Shown here piece after piece: positions 21,330 through 35,649 of a stretch of DNA of 64,000 nucleotides. Source of the DNA: Hypomesus transpacificus (Eukaryota; Chordata; Actinopteri; Osmeriformes; Osmeridae). The number at the start of each line of letters is the position of its first letter. The stretch's first letter is position 1. Location of the stretch: contig NC_061060.1 in the NCBI RefSeq assembly GCF_021917145.1, forward strand, positions 10,379,053-10,443,052. Reading direction: 5' to 3'. The notes under the pieces were generated by a model that saw only the letters and a list, made by a program, of their open reading frames with translations, searched no databases and had not been told where the DNA came from. Position numbers and translations under genes: made by a program.

Positions 21330-24300
21330 GAATGTATTAAAACACTACTGTGGAAAGGTTTGGCCTGAATTAATAATCAACAGAGGAATTTAGCCAGTGA
21401 CTCAAACAGTGAGGCACTGTGTTCTCTGAGCACAGAGACCCAGAAGCTGTTGCAGGTTCAGCCTGTCAGAGTGACCGTTCCAGCTGTTTCTGTTACTGAG
21501 ATGTGCTGAGAAGCTCCACAGCTGTTTCTCTCTGCAAGGAGAGTACATCAGTGATGGCTGTCTGTCTGTCTGGCTGGCTGGGGTTGTGTACAGGCTGGAT
21601 GGCGTCTCCATCCTAGAAGCCCACGCCTTGACAGGGGACATAAAAGGTGGGGGGTTTCCATTCTGCTCCCTTAGCGATTGAGCGATAGCCTGTTTCCTCA
21701 TCATTTCGGGGGTATTTTCCAAAAAGTATTTCAACATGTGACTGGCTGACTAGTGCTTTTGTTTTTTTTGTGAGACTTGATTGTTAGATTTGCTCTGACT
21801 ATTGTTATAACCGTGGAGTGTAAATGTGGTCTAATTCAGTTATTTTATCAAATATTTTTATGGTTGACATGTTAGCAAAGATCCTTATACTACAGTAGGT
21901 TCAATCTATACCAGGATCACACGTGTCTAAATCTGCTTGTAAAAATTTAACAATGTCATTAAATATACAATCCATGGTTGTATTCTTTGGAAATGTATTT
22001 GTGTGTCAATAATTATAATTGATTTAGCCATTTTTCATTCATCTGTGATATCTTTTTTGCATCATTGCATAAACATTGAAACCCATCCAGTTTCAATGCA
22101 GCTTCGAGGAGTGATAAAGGGAGTCTATTGGAAACTTGATGACGTGTATCAAAAATGCGGTGCCATAGGCGTAGGTCCTCCATCAATCAGATGGGGAGAC
22201 CTGAGGAAGTCAGAGGAAAGGGGTGAGTAACAGAGCCCGGAAGGGAGCTGGTCCATGCCCTTGCACTGGGCGCTCCGCTCACAACTCTTTGAGTCTTTCC
22301 CACCCTGCATGCCAAAAATACAGAACTGTCTCCCAATGGAAAATACCAGATGTGTATCCAGCTGTGTGTATCCAAACTATTGTTTGCTCTGATGTGAAGA
22401 AGGACCTATTCTATAGCATTAGATGGAGACATATTATATCTAGAGCATAGCAAGTGTTTATAAATTCATGTTCAGGATTCAAGTTCAAGAATATTCATCA
22501 GTCGACTCAACATGGAACCACGTAATATAAACTATTAGATGAATATTAGCGAAATAGCGCCTTGCTGTGGCCTGACTCCAACTACACATGCAAGTAGCCT
22601 AATTAATACCCGTGGAGACAGCAGTCATCCAATTTAATTATATATATATATATTTATATATATATATATTTGTATTATAAATTAAATACATATGTACTGT
22701 GTATTTTGTAACATGCCGAGGTAAGTTCTGGCACATATTGGTTCTAAATTCGTTGTTTTTCATTTGGGCAGCAGGTGTCGCTACTGTTTTTTGTAATAAC
22801 ATTCTAAAACCCCTTTGACAACGTTAATTGGTCAACTATCTTCTCTAATGAGTAAAACAAGATATCTATAGGGCTAAATAAAAAGCGGATCCAAGAAGTT
22901 AGCCCATAGTCTGACATTTCACATTACTGTAGGTTTAATGTCTGCGGGCCTACAGATGGCCACTGAAAGGCATATCCTGTTTGAAATAAATGCACTTTTA
23001 AATAATTAAGGGGCGCATGATTAAAACCCTGTCAAACGCATGCTTAAAATAGACTACTGTCAAAGTAATTGGTTTCAACGCAGATTTTACCGATTTGTTT
23101 AAAATAAACGTTGATTTGTGCAAATGCGGACAAATTAAATTCGTCTAACATGTCTACTTGTCCCATTCCATGAAATCGACTTGATTTTGTACATGTTAGC
23201 AAATAGTCATTATTTGTCATTATTAATTAATACACCTCACTCATGCATTGATTCAAACTCCCTTTCCTTCTCGATGGAATCCTTGTTTCCACCGCGAGCT
23301 GACATGAAAGGCGTCTCTTCTCTCAAGGACAGAAGACGCAACGCAGGTGAGGGGGATATCAAGGTTGAATGCACTAAATGTCCTACATTGTCCTACAGAA
23401 TCCCACCTATCCAAAAATTGGAGCGATTCAAATAATGTATAAAAGTAGGTTTGACTGCCCGTGATGTATAAGATGCAACGGAATCTGTCTTGAATATGAG
23501 GGATGTCTCAAAATGATGGAAACGAATTTTCTTGATATTTAACATGAATGCTGCCATTTTGGCCTGGTATATTTCTTAAACTAGTAGGTCTATAATCACA
23601 CTACATCACAATCCACAATAACTATAAATGCAGAAAATGTATCCTAATGTATTCTCAGACAATGTGTGTTAAGTATTGTGACATTGGCTTCATAATAAGC
23701 AGAAAACTATTTAGGCCCAGCTCACCCAGGCAGGAATTTTCAGTGTTGTAATGTTTGTGGAGCTTCATGCATTTTTCTGTGTTCTTCTCTTGTTTGGCAA
23801 ATTATAGACTGGAGATGAAGGATTTCAAGGACGCATGGACTACAATTTAATCTGAGAGGCTGTGAGCGGAGAGGAGGAGTGACATAAGGAGGGGAGAAGT
23901 TCATTATCCCGCTGAAAAGGAAACCGATGGCTTTCATGGTCACCATGGTTACCAGCCTTTCTTTCACCTTCAGACCTATGATAAGGTTCTTCACAGTATT
24001 AAGCACAATTATTGGAAAGTGAAAAGGGAAAATATTGCTTTTCAATACTAATAGATGCTGGATATTGATTGGCATGGCGATTCAGGAGGAGCCCTGCCCT
24101 GGACGTTTTACTTGCATCGTTCTGTTCAGCTTGTTAAGGAAAAGTCCATTTTAACATGCCCTAAAAGTTATGTTTGAAATGCTTTTTCCACAAGAGTTAT
24201 GAGGGACACTGTTCAGCACTGTTCAGACTGTCTTTATTTGATGTCAATAGGTGATAAAGTACTTAAAGTAGACAAGTCCCTAACACAGACCAACATGCCA

Positions 24301-24790
24301 CTGAAAAGGAAGGCAGTGGACAACACAATATTTTACAAGGGGTTAGTTGAACGTTGATTTAGCATTAATTCAAAGCTTATTTAACTGGAGAGTTCAGCAT
24401 GAATCATTAACAGGCGAAACCCCTTTCCATCCTAATATATAAAGCATTAAAAAGCATAAATACACAACTTTGTGCTTTGTGTCATTAGCATGTTTTTCTG
24501 CCTCTGAGTGGCCCTCAATGCACTCTCCCACACAATGGCGCCCCTGACCCTGGAGCAGTGAGGTCAGGGCCAAGCACAAGGGTGGCCCTGGGAGGGGGGG
24601 CAGTCTAGTTGGAGAGGACCCTGGATTAGCATAGCGACATGCAGGGGAATAGGCAGTGAGGGTCTGGGGAGGTGCCTGGGGAGGAGGCATGTGGGTAGGG
24701 CGGTGGGTGAGGGGGGAACGGGGCAGGGTGGAGCGGGGGGTTGGGGCCGGTGGGGGGGTTCAGGCACTACTGGCAAATTGTTTTAACCCC
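21330..24790. other. Gene desert, proximal part
   Basis: No protein-coding gene, tRNA or rRNA is seen. The contents are AT-rich DNA with a TA repeat at 22639-22672 and a G-rich asymmetric block at about 24590-24770 (GGTGGG-type words). The region around 23740-24080 is non-repetitive, but its open frame on the reverse strand is not recognisable. Confidence 0.55.
22639..22672. repeat. (TA)n microsatellite
   Basis: Two TA runs are separated by TTTA. It is too short and AT-rich to carry further information. Confidence 0.85.
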
Positions 24791-24794
24791 TATT

Positions 24795-25120
24795 ACAGAG
24801 ATGGCATGGTGCTTCTCTTATCTAGGCCGCTGCAGCCTCTCATTAATATTCTGGACATATGGCAGCGTTTTCTGTATCATTGTCTATTAATGGGTGGGAT
24901 AATCACTCATTCAATTATCAGACAGTCAGCGAAAGACCAACCCTGACTTGCCGCCCCTGGTTCACACCAGCGCTGGAGCCAAACCCGCGCTGCGCCCGTG
25001 AGAAGGTGAGAGCGATAGCAGGGATTACACCATATTAGACACTTTAATAAGACAGGCAGGAGGCATGATGGGAAACTGGAGGACTCTGCTGGCTAAACAC
25101 GAAACATGACTGAACCATGT
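24795..25120. promoter_or_regulatory. Candidate conserved non-coding element A
   Basis: This stretch is non-repetitive and mixed in composition, flanked by low-complexity DNA. It contains CATTAATATT, CATTGTCTATTAATG and CAATTATCAG, words fitting SOX and homeodomain binding. No reading frame is plausible. It lies in the desert between the receptor and sox3. Whether it is conserved cannot be judged from one sequence. Confidence 0.3.
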
Positions 25121-25654
25121 ATCAAAGCGTAAAGAAGGATGTTGAGTTTTCTTTTTTTCTGGTTCTTTAAATTCATTATTGGATCATTCACTCCAACCTC
25201 AGTGTGTGATCAGGGTTAGGTCATTGGCTGTCTTTCATTTGATCATTGGATAGTCTTGCACCCAGATTTTGAGCCTTAAAATGAATTAGTCCTTGCTTGA
25301 CCTGTGGTCAGACATTGGACCTGATAGTTCTGTGTCTCTGAATCGATTTCCTATCCTGCAGCTTGACCCTGATCCCTGTAGGGCAAAGGTCTGTGGGCTG
25401 ATCAAGTGCAGCATTCATCCATGTTGATCTGTGTTTTGTGGGCCCTGTTCCTGGTCCCTGTGTCTGCCTGCTGTGGAGGGCGTGGCCTGGATATGAGGGG
25501 GATACGGAGACGAGAAGGACCTTTGGCCTGCTCTGGTCTGCTGGAGGGACCTTGTTGTCTCAGCACACTGATGTGCATATTAACACCCGCCCAAAAAAGC
25601 ATTTTTACGAAGACACATGCGCACACAGAGACACACACAGACGCATATGTATGG

Positions 25655-25778
<124 letters not shown>

Positions 25779-25954
25779 CTCAAATTAGGCTTTTTAGTTA
25801 TACGCTTGTACAACCAATTTCGTCCTTGTGGCTGGGTCAGAAGATTGGGGGGTGCATGCAGTAGCAATGGGAGAGTTGGAGAAGAGTGTTAAAAGATAGG
25901 AGGTGAAATGTTAACAAAATCTTATAAAATCCAGAGTTTGATAAATGTTAGCAT

Positions 25955-26165
25955 GTGGGGTGAACAGCGGTGGCGGTGGCTGCGGAAGGCCTTTGTTGGA
26001 GGCCCCATTTTCTCCTGCCGAGCCTCGCGCTCACAGGGTCAGCGAAGTTACGAAAGTAATTAAAGCTGGGTGATTCACCGCCTGCTGCAGAGAAAAGAAA
26101 GCAAGCTGTCATTCTGATTTAGAAAAATAAATTACTATTTTAATAATGGTGCGAGATGGGAGGGG
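25955..26165. promoter_or_regulatory. Candidate conserved non-coding element B
   Basis: A CpG-containing, non-repetitive block includes AAAGTAATTAAAG, GGTGATTCACC and AAATTACTATTTTAATAATGG. The homeodomain cores (TAATTA, ATTA) sit in otherwise complex sequence, unlike the G/A-rich DNA that follows. It is a candidate enhancer of the sox3 domain by position only. Confidence 0.3.
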
Positions 26166-26329
26166 GTGAGACGTTTCGAGTCTTGGTTGGTTGGAAGAGG
26201 GAGATGGGGGAGGGTGTGTGTATGTGTGTGTGTTTGGCAAGAAAGAAGGGGGTCCAGGGGATTGCTGGCTTCCTACTTATCAATAGTTGCAATTTTTTGA
26301 AACCGCATCGGTAGTACATTGCGAGAGCA

Positions 26330-26600
26330 CAAGTGTCCTTAAAAAAAGAAAACCCTGCAACATTAACATACTGATTTCATGCGCGTGGCAAAGGGCCTGA
26401 GCCAATATCAGAGAGGACTCAGCACTCCTATTGTCTGCTGGGACTCTGGTCCCCTCTGATATGAAAATTCAATTATTTTATAACTAGATCTGGCGCTGGG
26501 TTTTGACAGTCGACGGGAGCGCCTTCCCAGCTGCATCAGAGTGGGGGCCCAGAACCTCCTGATAGCGAGAGGGAGGCCTTTCAGGCATTGACATGTTTTT
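26330..26600. promoter_or_regulatory. Candidate conserved non-coding element C
   Basis: Non-repetitive sequence with ATTAACATAC, GAAAATTCAATTATTTTATAAC and the tight inverted pair AGAGAGGACT/CCTCTGATAT. Coding potential is absent. The regulatory call rests only on complexity and location. Confidence 0.25.
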
Positions 26601-27299
26601 GGGGGACAAGATTACCTAAATGTGTTGCATTTAAGGAATGAAAGTTAATCTAATGCACTGCCATTATCTCACGAAGGTAATTCGAATACCATCCCCAATC
26701 TGTGTTTACTTGTGCACACGTACTCACACCCTCATTCTTCAGCACTTTGAATCTGATTCCCCTGGCAGTCTGCCTCCAAACACGCTACGGATGTGTTCAT
26801 TTTTCAAATGTGCATATGCTTAGCAAAGTAGAAACTGTATCCAACTGGAGGTTTTTTTCCTTGAGACATCAGCAGTTTGCAAGTAGTAATTCTATTGGTT
26901 GTGGACAGCCCCGCTCAGTAAACATATACATAGTACTCAATATCAAGACAATTGTCTATTTAAATGACAGTAGGTGTACCGAGCTATAAAAACGTGAACT
27001 GTTTTATTTGCAAGTCTCCTGTATGTCCTTGGTAAAAGATAGACAGTATACACTATGCCAGGCATTGCGGTATAACAGTGTTCTACTCTTCTTTTTTCCA
27101 TTTGGTAAGATTTCAAATCAAAATAATGAACATATTTCAAAACAAGCTTGGTGGTCTCCACATTGATGCCTTGAGCTGGCCTACTGGCTTACCCTAAGGG
27201 CTGGCCCCATTGCTGCCCTTGCTCCCCTTTGTGTGTGAGTTGTGGGAGAGGGGGTGCAGAGGAACAGGAAACACCCCTGTGTATAGCCCCATGCTTCCA

Positions 27300-27490
27300 G
27301 AGCCTTCCATGGTGTCTTATTAACCCAGCGCAAGGAGAAGACTTACCTGCTTCCCCTCATTAGTCCGAGCTGGAGTACAAGCTCTGCTAGCAGAAGAATA
27401 GAAGATTAATTAGTATTCTCTGCAGGGGGAACTGCCATTAGCACTTAATTAGCAGCAGTAAAAGTACCATTCAGTCAGGGGCCAGTTAGT
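27300..27490. promoter_or_regulatory. Candidate conserved non-coding element D
   Basis: This block carries four homeodomain-type cores in about 120 bp: CTCATTAG, GATTAATTAGTA, GCCATTAGC and CTTAATTAGCAG, each embedded in unique sequence. Such clusters are typical of developmental enhancers near SOX genes. No transcript evidence is available. Confidence 0.35.
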
Positions 27491-28264
27491 GTCCAACACA
27501 ATATGTTCCGTGTCTTCTCCCTGTGTGTGTCACGACTAATGCTAAGGAAAGGGCCCCTTTTGTTGGGTGTAACGTGCGTGTGTGTTTGTGAGCATGTGTG
27601 TATACGCGTGCTTCTCTACATATGCTTGCCAAGCCTGTTTTGTGCTCATTGTATTGTGTTCACCATCCAATGTTCATCTGATATGCTACTGCTCGCTGCC
27701 AGGAATGAATGAGGAGCTTCTCGTCTTCCTGGTTTATGAGCTGAGCTGAGGAATAAGATGTTGGATTTAATCCCAAGAAATCACATCCTGTCTGGAGGGA
27801 GACAGTACCTCTAAAAGCTGGCCTTTAAGGCATTAGATCAGAAGTGTGTGTGTCCGACCCATTTGAGCAGGTTTATGTTTATATTGGAGTGCTAGCTTCC
27901 TCTGGCCATTCCCTGCTATAGCCAGTGAGTGTGGAGCTGTGCTATCAGCTGACAGTGCCTCAGGGTGAAGCTGTAATAAGCTCTTTAACACGGGTCCCAG
28001 AGAAGCTCCTTTGATCTGCTGAGACAGGCACTGTTCCTCCCTCTCTATGTTACCTGTGAGGACCGTGATCCAGAGGACAGGCCAGGGAAGAGGGACAGAG
28101 GAGCTTAACCCCAGCCTTCCTTTCTCCCCCTCGGCCACACCAGCCCGCCCCGCTACCCGCCTCCTCCTCCATCGTGTCCCCACCCCTGGTTCACCACTGC
28201 TCAGTGGAACAGTAGCGCTGGTACCTTTTACTTCCCGAAATCGGAGAGGTGGAGAGCTGTCATT

Positions 28265-28450
28265 TGCCAATTTGGCCTGAATGGGCCGGCCGGGGGATTG
28301 AATGTCGTTTTCCCACCAGGCTACGCCATCCAGCCCAGTGGGGGAGGGATGGGGGCGGCGCGGAGGGGGCGTAATGCTAGAGTCAAATTAGCACTTTGAT
28401 GGCAGCTAATAGTATGTGATGGGTGGGACTGACGTGGGCTTCCAGTAAAG
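28265..28450. promoter_or_regulatory. Candidate conserved non-coding element E
   Basis: A locally GC-rich block contains GGGGGCGGCGCGGAGGGGGCG, followed by TCAAATTAGCAC and CAGCTAATAG. The G-rich core could also be a structural G-quadruplex. Evidence for function is weak. Confidence 0.22.
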
Positions 28451-28479
28451 ACATTGCATGTTCTCTGTACTCCTGCTTC

Positions 28480-28600
28480 TCTCTCTCTCTCTTTTCTTCA
28501 TCTCTCTCTCTCTGCTTCTCGTCTTCTCTCTCTCTACGTCATTTTCTCCCTCCCCCTTTTTTTCCCTCTCCTCTTTCCTCGCCTGTCTCCCTCTGTCCCC
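28480..28600. repeat. CT-rich low-complexity tract
   Basis: Mostly CTCTCT with TTCTT interruptions. The Ser/Leu-rich open frames across it are not genes. Confidence 0.85.
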
Positions 28601-28769
28601 AGGCTTGGCGCTAACACACCTGTAAGACTATACGGGCCCAGCCTCATCTCACTAAGGTGTAATTTCTCTCTGATCAATATAATTATACATCTCCACTTCT
28701 GCCTGCCCGTGTCAATGGGCCAGACTGGTTGTGTTCCCCGGAGGTGATGAAGCCCCCTGTCACGGCGAT

Positions 28770-29855
28770 CAGCCTGCTAGAACAGGTTCTCAGCACATGA
28801 ACAAGACCCACCATGTACCCTCTTGTTCAGGCAGACAGGACACGCCTCACTGACATAACCGTTCTGTACAACGTCAGTTATGACACCTTGTGTGGTTGCA
28901 CGTACAGCAAGTATTACATTCATAAATTGCCATTACATTAATGTTTGCTAAGGATTTCAGTAAGAATGGCACACAAATGGCACAAGGTAGAAGAAATGAT
29001 GGAATATTCATTGAAGAGAATTCACAGACTCCCCCATGCCTGTGAGAGATGGTCCTATACTGTGACGGATGAGAGGCTAAAGGCTTCTTAAATGTCTATA
29101 TCAATCTGCACAGTTGTCACAGTGACAAAGACGGAAACACAACACCATTAGCTGTCAGGACACATCAGCAAGTCTAACTAGACTAACATCAGAGATAAAG
29201 ATGGCGTAGTGACACTATCTGAATAGACATTTGATTGCCTTCTGCAAAAATGACAAATTCCTGTTATGAAATTACACTACAAGCACAATTCCCATGGTAA
29301 TATTAATAACTACCAAAACTAAAATAGTAATAGCATTTACTGTGAAAGTTCACCCTTAACTCACCTAATTGCTGTTATAAGATTGGCAAGGATGAGTTTG
29401 GCCTTGAGGATACAATATCCCATAATACAAAAGGCTGATGGCATTGATATTTAACTGTATTATTCATGTTTGGTAGTTTGTGTTACAGATCTGCATTTTC
29501 CCTCCAAGGTTTATTGTCTTCTCAAGGGAACACAGAGGGCATTGTTGTCCGCTCTTCTGGGACGGGAGACGTTTTTCGTTTTGTACTATTTTGCACCAGA
29601 ACACAGACTCTACTTTTCCACTGCTCACTGGCCCTTTCAGCTAGGAAGCTCCAGGTCAGTTTTCCCTGCCAAGTTTTACGGCCTGCCATGTTGTCTATTC
29701 TGCTCAGCTATTTAAAAAATGTTGAATATCAACAATGGCTTTCACTGGTGCATTGTCAACTTTTGTATGAAGCAATCTTGGCTGAATGAGATGGGTCCAA
29801 GAGCAGGGAGGGCTCCACAGTGGTGTGCACTGCCACACCGCCACCCAGCTCTCTC
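28770..29855. other. Desert DNA without recognised feature
   Basis: I see no gene or element. The open frame at about 29466-29789 on the + strand has no recognisable motif and no splice context I can defend. Confidence 0.5.
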
Positions 29856-29970
29856 CCTTTACCACTCTCTCCCTTTCTCACTCTCTCCCTTTACCACTTT
29901 CTCCCTTTCTCACTCTCTCCCGTTCTCACTCTTTCTTTCTCTCTCTCACACTCTCTCAATGTCTCTCTCT
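29856..29970. repeat. CTCTCCCTTTACCACT-type imperfect tandem repeat
   Basis: The words CTCTCCCTTT, ACCACT and TCTCACT alternate several times, giving a pyrimidine-rich imperfect tandem array on the + strand. Confidence 0.7.
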
Positions 29971-30222
29971 ACCACTGTGTTGGAGGAAGCGGCCGTTCCT
30001 CCTTTCTCCGTTACCAGGAGTCTGGGCAGGGAGAGACATGCTCTCCCGGTCCCCTTGCTGTGCGCCTGTCCTCTGCCTCCCTCCCTCCCTCCCCCTGTCC
30101 CCTGTCCTCTGGTGCCTGGCAGCCGCTGAAGGTATGTGTGACATTGAGAGGGATCGGGGAGCTGCAGCCTTGGGCCAGGCAGAGTTGGGTGAGTCTGTGT
30201 GTGTGTGTGAGAGAGAGACAGA

Positions 30223-31600
<1,378 letters not shown>

Positions 31601-31639
31601 GCCAATCCATTATCCTGTCAACACAGGCAGGTTCCAACC

Positions 31640-32160
31640 TTAGTTTGCTCTGCACCCAGAACACTGGCTGTAATTACATCATCAGTAATCGCACCAATCA
31701 TCTCGTCACGCTCAAGGTAATTAATATATTTGGAGGGCGATGGCTAACTCTTAATTAAATTATGCCTATTTTAATGAGACCTTGACTGAAACTAAATTTA
31801 TGACCATTATCTCCATTATCAAGTGCTCTGAGCGCAACAGAGATTTGTCATTTTCACCCAAATCACTCGTAGATTAGGCGCAATGACGTTCATGATTAAT
31901 GTATCAATTTATACTTGTTTGTTTCTTCTTTAAAGATTTAATAAATTACCTTTTGTAATTACCTCCTCCAGTTCTGGCTACTGTAAAAGACCCAATTCCT
32001 GCAATTAAAGCATAAAGTATTCCTATTACATATTCGTTTTTGGGGGGAAAATACAGATAACAACTTGGTCGTATTAATCATATTACAAAATTGGGTGTAT
32101 TTAATTAATTAAAGATACCCTGCAAATTAATTGCGCATTCTAACAATATTATCTTTAACT
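31640..32160. promoter_or_regulatory. Candidate conserved non-coding element F (homeodomain-rich)
   Basis: The stretch has an unusual density of homeodomain-type sites, including TAATTAC at 31671, TAATTAAT at 31718-31725, TTAATTAAATTA near 31751 and TTAATTAATTAAAG near 32100. A TGACGTTCATGATTAATG block lies near 31883. It is free of simple repeats and has no open frame of interest. This is among the strongest enhancer candidates in the desert by composition. Confidence 0.4.
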
Positions 32161-32199
32161 AATGAAGGCTTGACAAAAAGACTGTTTCATTTTTTAAAA

Positions 32200-32480
32200 G
32201 GGTCTAGATTAGTGGGATCTCAATTATGGCTAAAACAAAAGGCAGGCACTTGCATGGGCACGGTGCAATGCAAAAAATTACGATTCAGCACTTTCTCCCA
32301 AACAAAAAAAGAAGAAAGTTTCCATTGTTTTTGGGAAACTGTAGAACATGGCAATGATTCAAAAGATACATGGGGAATAATGAGGGCTGTAATTAGCCTG
32401 CCAGGCAATAACAGTCTTTAAAATGATCATACTGAGAGGAAGAGGTGTTTCATGAAATATGATTTACAGGTGACATCACT
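32200..32480. promoter_or_regulatory. Candidate conserved non-coding element G
   Basis: Unique sequence containing GTGCAATGCAAAAAATTACG, AATAATGAGGGCTGTAATTAG and a CAGGTGACATCAC word. Short open frames exist but show no protein family. The regulatory call is inferred from motif content and location. Confidence 0.33.
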
Positions 32481-33099
32481 AAACAGAATGGCATCAGCTT
32501 GTAGACTGGATATTGCGTTTTAACCCATGTGTCATGGGAAGAAAGAAAAGCATTGCATTTAATAATTTCCCCTTTTGTATCTGCACACTACACAGGACTG
32601 TCTGCAGGTGAAGCACCATGTATAATATACTCACGCAGTAAATCAAGGAGGACACTGTGCAAGGCTAAGACCTCAGGTGATGTGTAGATGGATGTGACCA
32701 AGCCTGTGGGCTTAAGGAAGATAGCAGAGGTTACAGATTGGAGTTTGTGGGCCCTGTAGGAGAAGGAAGTTCTTCCCAGCAGAATGGGTTTCAGAGGAAA
32801 AAACACTGCAGATCATGTTACATCCTCATTCAGAGACAATGGAAGGTAACCTCCAGCCCCTACCCAGTGACTTAGAAGTAAAACAATTTTTTAAAATTGT
32901 CTGCTTAATTAAAATTGAATTGAAATTAGCTTTCTATGGCTATAATCTTATAATTTAGGGTAATTTACGTATTTTTTCCTCTATTTAACGCATCATGTAC
33001 CAAATGTGTTGATATGAATGTTTTTTTAATCTTCTGTAATAGAAGTAAGGAAATTTGCCAAGGGAAGCTTAAAATAATTGTGTATTCATTTCAAGTGCC

Positions 33100-33470
33100 T
33101 CTCTTCCAGTATTCTTTTGACGTGACATATGTTCATTAGCTTTCAACTTCATTGCTTAATAATGCATGAAAAATGCATCCCTCCCTTCAGCCGGCATTGA
33201 AGCGTTAAACAGAAAAATGCATTATCATTATAAGACTTAAGTATGTACGCCTAAAATGTCTTAAGTGAACTAGTCTCGAAGCTGATTTTTATCGATTGAT
33301 TATTTTCATGCAGTTTGGATTCTCTTGTCATCTCACCGGTATCGTTGTAATGGAAGGAGTGCGAGGTGTTTAACTGCATTTGAAATTAAGCTTTTCATTG
33401 CAAAGAGGCAGTCAGTCCTGATTGATAATGCAGCGTCAAGTAGAGGGCAGGTAGGAAAACAAGCAAACGA
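33100..33470. promoter_or_regulatory. Candidate conserved non-coding element H
   Basis: Unique sequence with TGCTTAATAATGCATG, AAATGCATTATCATTAT and TGATTGATAATGCAG. Three related AATGCA/TAATGCA words within 300 bp resemble POU or homeodomain half sites. No coding signal is seen. Confidence 0.33.
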
Positions 33471-33559
33471 GGACAACCTCCAGACCCGGCCCCCTTGACC
33501 GAGTGAGACCAAGCATAGAGAGCGTTGGGTGGTCACGCCTTGTCTGCGGGTGACAGTGG

Positions 33560-35320
33560 TGGGTTAAAGAGATTACACCACAGTGTGTGTCAGCAGCCTG
33601 GGCTTGGCCCTGCTAACACCGCCACATAATGAGGAAGGACATGCTTGGGCTGCTGGGAAAAATAGAGGCTGCAACTCTGGGCATTCCTGAGAGACAGCTA
33701 CAAGAGGCCAATAGCATGTTGCATGTTGTCTTTAGTCTCACAGCTGAATTGACTTGGTTATGTTCCACCAGGCTGAGCAAGGTGCTCAGTTGTGTGGTTA
33801 GAAGGGAAGGACACAGGCAACACGACTGAACCATGGGGACAATGTAAATAAAGTACTCTACGTAAGCTTAGCTCAAGACCTCCTGACAGACATGTGATGG
33901 CACTAACACTATTTTGAATCTTGTATAGTTTCAAGTTCTGTTCTGTTCTCTGTTTGTTTTGGTTCTGTTGAAGATGACGGACAGTTCCTGCTACTTACGA
34001 ATGAGATCAACAACATAGATGGTTTAATAAAGGACATTCCCACCCAGACACTATAGTCTCACCCTTAGTCATTCTAACCTTCAATTTCAGTTAGGCCATG
34101 GCTGCGTGCAATGAGAGAAGGATCTTTGTGGTAGATGTAACGTTATTGTGGAAAGAACTGTGTTTCTGGTAAACAACATTAATCCACTCAGTCTGTTATT
34201 GCTTCCTTCCTCCATCCGTTGATCCAGAAAAACTTTTGTTGTCTCTCAACCATCCTTTACTCCCACTTTAACGTCTGTGAAGGAAAGCAATGAGGGGCCA
34301 TGCTGAGTGTTCATCAAGTTAGCTTGATGACCTGGAGTTGCCCAATGTTTTGTATTGCTAAATTGCACTTTCTGACATATCAACCTTGATTTTATGTTTT
34401 GTTTCCTCTCACTAGATATATTTAATAATTGGGTGCATAAACCTTGACATGTAGTTATGTGGTAAACTGAATTAGATGGCTTATTATACAAACAAGTCTT
34501 GCAAAATGAAGCACAAGTTTCTCATTGCAGTGGTGTGTTCACTTGCAGAAAAGCTTTATATTGCATGTGTGCTGTCAGTTTACCTTGATTTTTGAAGGGA
34601 TGTACAGAACAGCAGTCTTAATATTGGGCTATAGGCCAAAAAAGGCATGCCAACATTTAATGTTAAAGGCTTGTTAAAATGGTTAATAGACTTGAATTCT
34701 AACGATATACTGGATATTCAGTAATTTAGACTATTGTTCTTGGGCTAACCGGGTTATGGATTTGGTTGTTATAAAACATACGGTACAGGTAGGCTACAGC
34801 ACTTGCGTGATTTATAGGCATTTATGAAACGTTGAGATTGTACCCTTCTCCAAGTGACGTTTGTAATCAAGAATGTTATAGATGTACCTCTATAGACATC
34901 TTCATAAAATGTTCAGTTATAAAGAAAATATAACTCAGTACATGACCCGTTCATCTGTGACCTTTCTAGGTCTGGCACATCCCGTTAACCTCTTTGTTTC
35001 AATTGACTCTTTTTAAATACTATTTGGGTAACTGACAGCTATAAGCACATTGTCATGTAATTTTGCTTGTAATTTCTGGTCAAATGTGATTGGTTCATAT
35101 GGTCATATAGTGATTCCACTAGCAGTTAATTACCAAGCAATATCTCAATTTGGCATATGTAGGCTACACATTAACAGCATTAAATGCGCATTACTTTTTA
35201 TATCCTTGATTGCTTTTTATATCCTTGATTGCATTGAAGCACGATATGGCACAATGTCATGATTTATACTATACAGGAATGTTCTGCCATTCCTTTAAGT
35301 AACCCGTGAATATTATTTTA
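33560..35320. other. Desert DNA, largely featureless
   Basis: No gene is visible. A 20-bp unit (TTTTATATCCTTGATTGCTT type) is duplicated in tandem at about 35193-35233. The rest is AT-rich unique DNA. Confidence 0.5.
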
Positions 35321-35329
35321 CCTGTGTTG

Positions 35330-35560
35330 AAACCGAGGAGGACGCAACTATTCACGTTCACACAATGGGAACAGCAGACCGTGCGTAAATTGCATCTTCA
35401 TTTGCATTCCGAGTCTAAAAATCATGCAAAACTTAATGAGGCTGTCTCTATTGTGTCTGTAATTGAAAATTCATTCATTGTTAATTACTGTTTCTCAAAT
35501 GCCTTGTCCGCAGTCACCGAGCTGAAACAAAAAAGTTATTGATTCCAAAGGCTGGAGTTT
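35330..35560. promoter_or_regulatory. Candidate enhancer I with octamer and SOX-type sites
   Basis: A POU octamer ATTTGCAT lies at 35400-35407. A SOX-type CATTGTTA lies at 35476-35483, directly followed by ATTAC. A second SOX-like ATTGTGT and several ATTG/AATTG words lie between them. SoxB1 factors commonly act with POU proteins on neural enhancers, so this block 3.6 kb upstream of sox3 is a plausible neural element, possibly autoregulatory. Function is inference. Confidence 0.4.
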
Positions 35561-35649
35561 AAATGGACATCTAAAGTAAGATTTTGTAGGTCCTAGTCTG
35601 TTTAAGGTACTGCACATCTTTTCAAATTGTTTCTCTGGTGTGCAGGATA

